From an uncultured euryarchaeote (GTDB taxonomy: Archaea; Thermoplasmatota; Poseidoniia; Poseidoniales; Thalassarchaeaceae), in NCBI GenBank assembly GCA_937876055.1, contig CALEIW010000115.1, positions 1-8,807 on the forward strand: a DNA stretch of 8,807 bases. The letters are read 5' to 3'. Below the pieces are notes generated by a model. It searched no databases and had not been told where the DNA came from. It was given only the letters and a program-made list of their open reading frames with translations. Every line of letters begins with the position of its first letter. Positions within the stretch are counted from its first letter, which is position 1. Made by a program: the position numbers and the translations under genes. Below, piece after piece: positions 6,926 through 8,807 of the stretch.

Positions 6926-7657
6926 TCAAACGCCAATCATGTCAGCATGGCCACATTCAGGGTATGCGCACTGTACTTTGTATCTGTCGCGCTTTGGTTT
7001 TGGAATTTGTAAGATTGAACCACACATCGAACATTGGTGAGTGATGACTTCTGGTTCTTTGGGACGAGTGTCTTCTAAATCATCCAAGACAGTCCCCGCC
7101 GATGTCCAACCGACTTCGTCTTTGTATCGGTCGCTTTCATCTGAAATTTCTGATTCGCGAAGGCCCAACTTAATTCGGAGGCGGCGGCGCTTTTTCTTTT
7201 TGCGGGCCGGGCGGGATTTTGGTTTACCTTTCGGCTTCTTTGTAGGTGGGGCTTTGGGTTTTCCCTTCGGAGGTGGCCCGCGCTTTGCCGGGGGTTTTTT
7301 CCGGCCTTTTGTTGCCGGTTTCTTTCCTTCGGGCGCGGGGCGCTTGCGCTTTGGAGGAGGCGATGGTTTCCTTTTTCCTGGTGGATTGCCTTTCTTCTTA
7401 GGAGTGCTTGGTAGCTTCTTCTTTAGTTTGGCCGCGAGTTCAAAATCCTCTGCTTCAACGGCTTTGGCTATTTGTTGTCTAATATCTGCTTCAGAGGAGG
7501 TTTTCTTCTTCGGAGGTGGTGGTGCTTTCTTTTTCCCTGGTGGGGGGCCTGGCGGAGGAGGTGGAGCTTTCTTATTCCCCGGTGGAGGGCCTGGCGGAGG
7601 GGGTGGAGCGCCGCCCTTCTTTCTTGGAGGGGGTGGTGGTGGCGACTTCTCGGCCAT
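6926..7657 (-). CDS. Pro/Lys-rich protein with UVR-like helix and C-terminal zinc ribbon
   Basis: This 243-residue protein is a mosaic. Residues 5-50 are proline-rich, with a 14-residue tandem repeat (17-30 and 31-44). Residues 55-82 form a charged helix, IRQQIAKAVEAEDFELAAKL and following lysines, that closely resembles the UVR motif of UvrB/UvrC, McsA and Clp proteins, with its DFE-x-AA-x-L core. Residues 83-160 are a Lys/Arg/Pro linker with 35 basic and only one acidic residue, suited to binding nucleic acid. Residues 161-205 are mixed and acidic. The end is a zinc ribbon with C209-x2-C212 and C230-x4-C235. Start: ATG 7655-7657 with a strong AGGAGG six bases upstream. It follows apt by 59 bases and may be co-transcribed. 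It ends one base from the convergent permease stop. No named family is recognised; a regulatory, chromatin-like or stress-adaptor role is inference. Eight runs of three or more prolines should make translation depend on aIF5A or EF-P. Confidence 0.85.
   Translation of the reverse strand: MAEKSPPPPPPRKKGGAPPPPPGPPPGNKKAPPPPPGPPPGKKKAPPPPKKKTSSEADIRQQIAKAVEAEDFELAAKLKKKLPSTPKKKGNPPGKRKPSPPPKRKRPAPEGKKPATKGRKKPPAKRGPPPKGKPKAPPTKKPKGKPKSRPARKKKKRRRLRIKLGLRESEISDESDRYKDEVGWTSAGTVLDDLEDTRPKEPEVITHQCSMCGSILQIPKPKRDRYKVQCAYPECGHADMIGV
7526..7609 (-). repeat. 42-bp tandem repeat inside the Pro-rich coding region
   Basis: Two adjacent 42-base units, 7526-7567 and 7568-7609, match at 38 of 42 positions by my alignment. 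They encode two 14-residue units, APPPPPGPPPG followed by NKK or KKK. A shortened third unit (APPPPKKK) follows in the protein. The in-frame length means copy-number change would keep the reading frame, so this site may vary between strains. Confidence 0.85.
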
Positions 7658-7663
7658 GATAAT

Positions 7664-7669
7664 CCTCCT
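7664..7669 (-). promoter_or_regulatory. Shine-Dalgarno AGGAGG of the zinc-ribbon protein gene
   Basis: On the minus strand AGGAGG lies six bases before the ATG at 7657. It is the strongest ribosome-binding site in the window and fixes the start. Confidence 0.8.
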
Positions 7670-7696
7670 ATGGCAAAGCCGGTGATGCTATGAAAG

Positions 7697-7718
7697 AATC
7701 GGGGCGTTGATGCCGATT
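7697..7718 (-). other. Inverted repeat at the end of apt
   Basis: AATCGG (7697-7702) and CCGATT (7713-7718) form a 6-bp perfect stem with a 10-base loop that overlaps the apt stop codon. On the minus strand it is followed by CTTTCAT, a poor T-tract. It could be a weak terminator or 3'-end structure between apt and the next gene, or chance. Confidence 0.25.
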
Positions 7719-8259
7719 AGGCAGGGAAGTCCAAGAGTGAAATGCTCGGTACGGGTGATATCGCGTCCTTTCCATCTAGTCCGTCCAACTCGATTACAAA
7801 TAGGGCGCCGACTACTTCCGCTCCTGCTTTCTGACAGAGTTCAACACAGGCGTTTACCGTGCCGCCTGTTGCTAGAAGATCGTCGACTATTACTGCTCTT
7901 TCTCCCGGCTTCAACGCGTCCTCGTGCATCTCCAATGAATTTGTTCCATACTCGAGAGAGTAATCGACTCTCATCTTCGATGCGGGGAGTTTACCTGGCT
8001 TACGGACTGGAACAAATGAGATTCCTAATTCTGCGGCGAGTAAAGCCCCGAAGATGAAGCCTCTAGCTTCTGGGCCGACTATTGCTTCGGGTTTCCAACC
8101 CGCTTCATTCATCCTCTCAATGAATAGATCTGTTGTAGCAGAGAGGAGGGTGCCGTCGGACAGGACAGGTGTGATGTCCCGGAACATGATTCCCTCAATT
8201 GGGAAATCCGGTACCGTCCGAACGGCGTCCCTCAACTTTTGCGTCAAATCATCAGACAT
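7717..8259 (-). CDS. apt: Adenine phosphoribosyltransferase
   Basis: APRT makes AMP from adenine and PRPP, a cytoplasmic purine-salvage step. The 180-residue length is typical of the bacterial-type enzyme. Visible motifs are PDFPIEGIMFRDITP at 17-31 (hood and adenine-recognition region), GPEARGFIFG at 62-71, the mobile loop RKPGKLPASK at 86-95 with the following Y/E-rich strand, and the PRPP-binding signature AVIVDDLLATGGT at 122-134 with Asp126 and Asp127. ATG 8257-8259 has GGAG eight bases upstream (8268-8271). It lies 65 bases downstream of a purine-permease gene on the same strand, so import and phosphoribosylation of the base are probably co-expressed. A perfect hairpin in that gap could tune the expression ratio. 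Nothing in the protein looks broken. Confidence 0.96.
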   Translation of the reverse strand: MSDDLTQKLRDAVRTVPDFPIEGIMFRDITPVLSDGTLLSATTDLFIERMNEAGWKPEAIVGPEARGFIFGALLAAELGISFVPVRKPGKLPASKMRVDYSLEYGTNSLEMHEDALKPGERAVIVDDLLATGGTVNACVELCQKAGAEVVGALFVIELDGLDGKDAISPVPSISLLDFPA

Positions 8260-8267
8260 GCTATTCG

Positions 8268-8271
8268 CTCC
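8268..8271 (-). promoter_or_regulatory. Shine-Dalgarno GGAG of apt
   Basis: On the minus strand GGAG lies eight bases before the ATG at 8259, an acceptable spacing that supports this start. Confidence 0.5.
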
Positions 8272-8283
8272 AAAGTTCGTGTG

Positions 8284-8305
8284 CTCTAAGGATTTCTCCT
8301 TAGAG
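8284..8305. promoter_or_regulatory. Perfect 9-bp inverted repeat between the purine permease and apt
   Basis: CTCTAAGGA (8284-8292) and TCCTTAGAG (8297-8305) are exact reverse complements around a 4-base loop. On the plus strand the stem is followed by TTTTGTTGTGTT, which looks like an intrinsic terminator in that direction, yet no plus-strand gene ends here. On the minus strand, the direction of both flanking genes, the stem is preceded by A-rich sequence and lies 24 bases before the apt start. It could be an RNA hairpin in the permease-apt transcript, a processing site, or a dimeric repressor's operator. The fold is clear; the role is inference. Confidence 0.55.
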
Positions 8306-8324
8306 TTTTGTTGTGTTATTCAAC

Positions 8325-8807
8325 TCAATTTAGGTTGCTGAGAATCCACTCGATAGTGGTCTCGTCTCCTGGGCCGAGGTAGAACATTGACATTAATGCG
8401 AAGATTATCCACATTACCATGTTCACTTCTTGAGCCTTACCTGCCATGATTTGAATAGCTACGTAGGCTATTACACCCCAAGCAATTCCGGCAGCGATTG
8501 AGAATGTGAATGGCATCAGTACCATTGTTAGGAACGCTGGTATTGCCATTTCCAAATTATCCCACTCGATATCCGCTACTTGCTTCATCATAAGAGAACC
8601 TACAACGATTAGTGCTGTAGCCATTGCGAATTGTGGAATAGCCTGGAATAGTCCGGATAGGAATAATCCAGATAGCATTAGAACACCAACTGTGACTGCC
8701 ACTAATCCAGTCTTTCCACCTTCTTCAACACCTGCTGCAGACTCAATGTAAGTTGTAGTGGTGCTTGTCCCGGTTAATGCACCAACGATTGTTGCTGCTG
8801 CGTCTGA
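8325..8807 (-). CDS. AzgA-like NCS2 purine permease, C-terminal part
   Basis: The frame is open to the window's right edge and gives 160 visible residues, with a TGA stop at 8325-8327; the start is outside the window. The fragment matches the C-terminal half of AzgA/PbuG-type permeases (COG2252 type), which import adenine, guanine or hypoxanthine across the membrane, generally by proton symport. The diagnostic stretch is near the visible start: VGALTGTSTTTTYIESAAGV, then EGGKTGL. Downstream come four or so hydrophobic helices and the family segment around DIEWDNLEMAIPAFLTMVLM and PFTFSIAAGIAWG. The position just upstream of apt on the same strand supports a purine substrate, most simply adenine or hypoxanthine. 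The nucleobase-binding residues of the N-terminal half are not visible, so specificity is not settled. Confidence 0.92.
   Translation of the reverse strand, partial: SDAAATIVGALTGTSTTTTYIESAAGVEEGGKTGLVAVTVGVLMLSGLFLSGLFQAIPQFAMATALIVVGSLMMKQVADIEWDNLEMAIPAFLTMVLMPFTFSIAAGIAWGVIAYVAIQIMAGKAQEVNMVMWIIFALMSMFYLGPGDETTIEWILSNLN

Noticed and set aside
7041..7685. Long glycine/phenylalanine-rich plus-strand frame of 214 codons
   Set aside because: It mirrors the Pro/Lys-rich gene on the other strand: proline and lysine codons read back as Gly and Phe/Leu. The minus-strand frame has the AGGAGG site, a zinc ribbon and a UVR-like helix.
7472..7693. Trp/Arg-rich plus-strand frame over the proline repeat
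   Set aside because: A low-complexity shadow of the repeat with no start signal or family resemblance.
8284..8317. The hairpin plus T-run as an intrinsic terminator on the plus strand
   Set aside because: No plus-strand gene ends nearby; both neighbours are read on the minus strand, where the T-run precedes rather than follows the stem.
1..8807. CRISPR arrays, insertion sequences, phage genes, tRNA or rRNA genes
   Set aside because: I saw no regularly spaced repeats, transposase or integrase motifs, terminal inverted repeats or cloverleaf-like sequence; the only tandem repeat lies inside a coding region.

Overview
This 8.8 kb window carries nine protein genes, seven complete and two cut by the window edges. 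It is densely packed housekeeping DNA with frequent strand switching: + (M20 amidohydrolase tail), - (uvrA and a small membrane protein), + (membrane protein), - (moeA), + (TauE/SafE permease), - (Zn-ribbon protein, apt, purine permease tail). I see no mobile element, CRISPR array, tRNA or rRNA gene. Base composition looks moderate and fairly even, apart from one repetitive proline/lysine-rich gene.

The organism looks like an uncultivated marine euryarchaeon, perhaps Marine Group II / Poseidoniales, but this is inference with moderate to low confidence. The hints are TATA-like boxes about 25 bases ahead of plausible transcript starts, a gene start with no Shine-Dalgarno sequence at leaderless spacing, bacterial-type uvrA in a compact genome, and a Pro/Lys-rich protein ending in a zinc ribbon. 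A bacterial origin is not excluded, because good GGAG and AGGAGG sites are also present.

Layout. Bases 1-737 hold the C-terminal part of an M20 peptidase-family amidohydrolase. It converges on uvrA (734-3715), and the two stop codons share one CTAG palindrome. Upstream of uvrA on the same strand lies an overlooked 56-residue single-pass membrane protein (3792-3962). An AT-rich divergent promoter region separates it from an unrecognised multi-pass membrane protein (4069-4932), whose 3' end overlaps the end of moeA (4907-6112) by 26 bases. A TauE/SafE-type permease (6163-6924) diverges from moeA and ends one base from the next convergent gene.

The right end is a probable co-directional unit read right to left: an AzgA-like purine permease (partial), apt, and a 243-residue protein with poly-proline repeats, a UVR-like helix, a very basic Lys/Pro linker and a C-terminal zinc ribbon. 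The permease would import a purine base and APRT would trap adenine as AMP. A perfect 9-bp inverted repeat sits between those two genes.

The items most worth a second look are the UVR-like/zinc-ribbon protein, the small membrane protein beside uvrA, and the hairpin in the purine-salvage unit.
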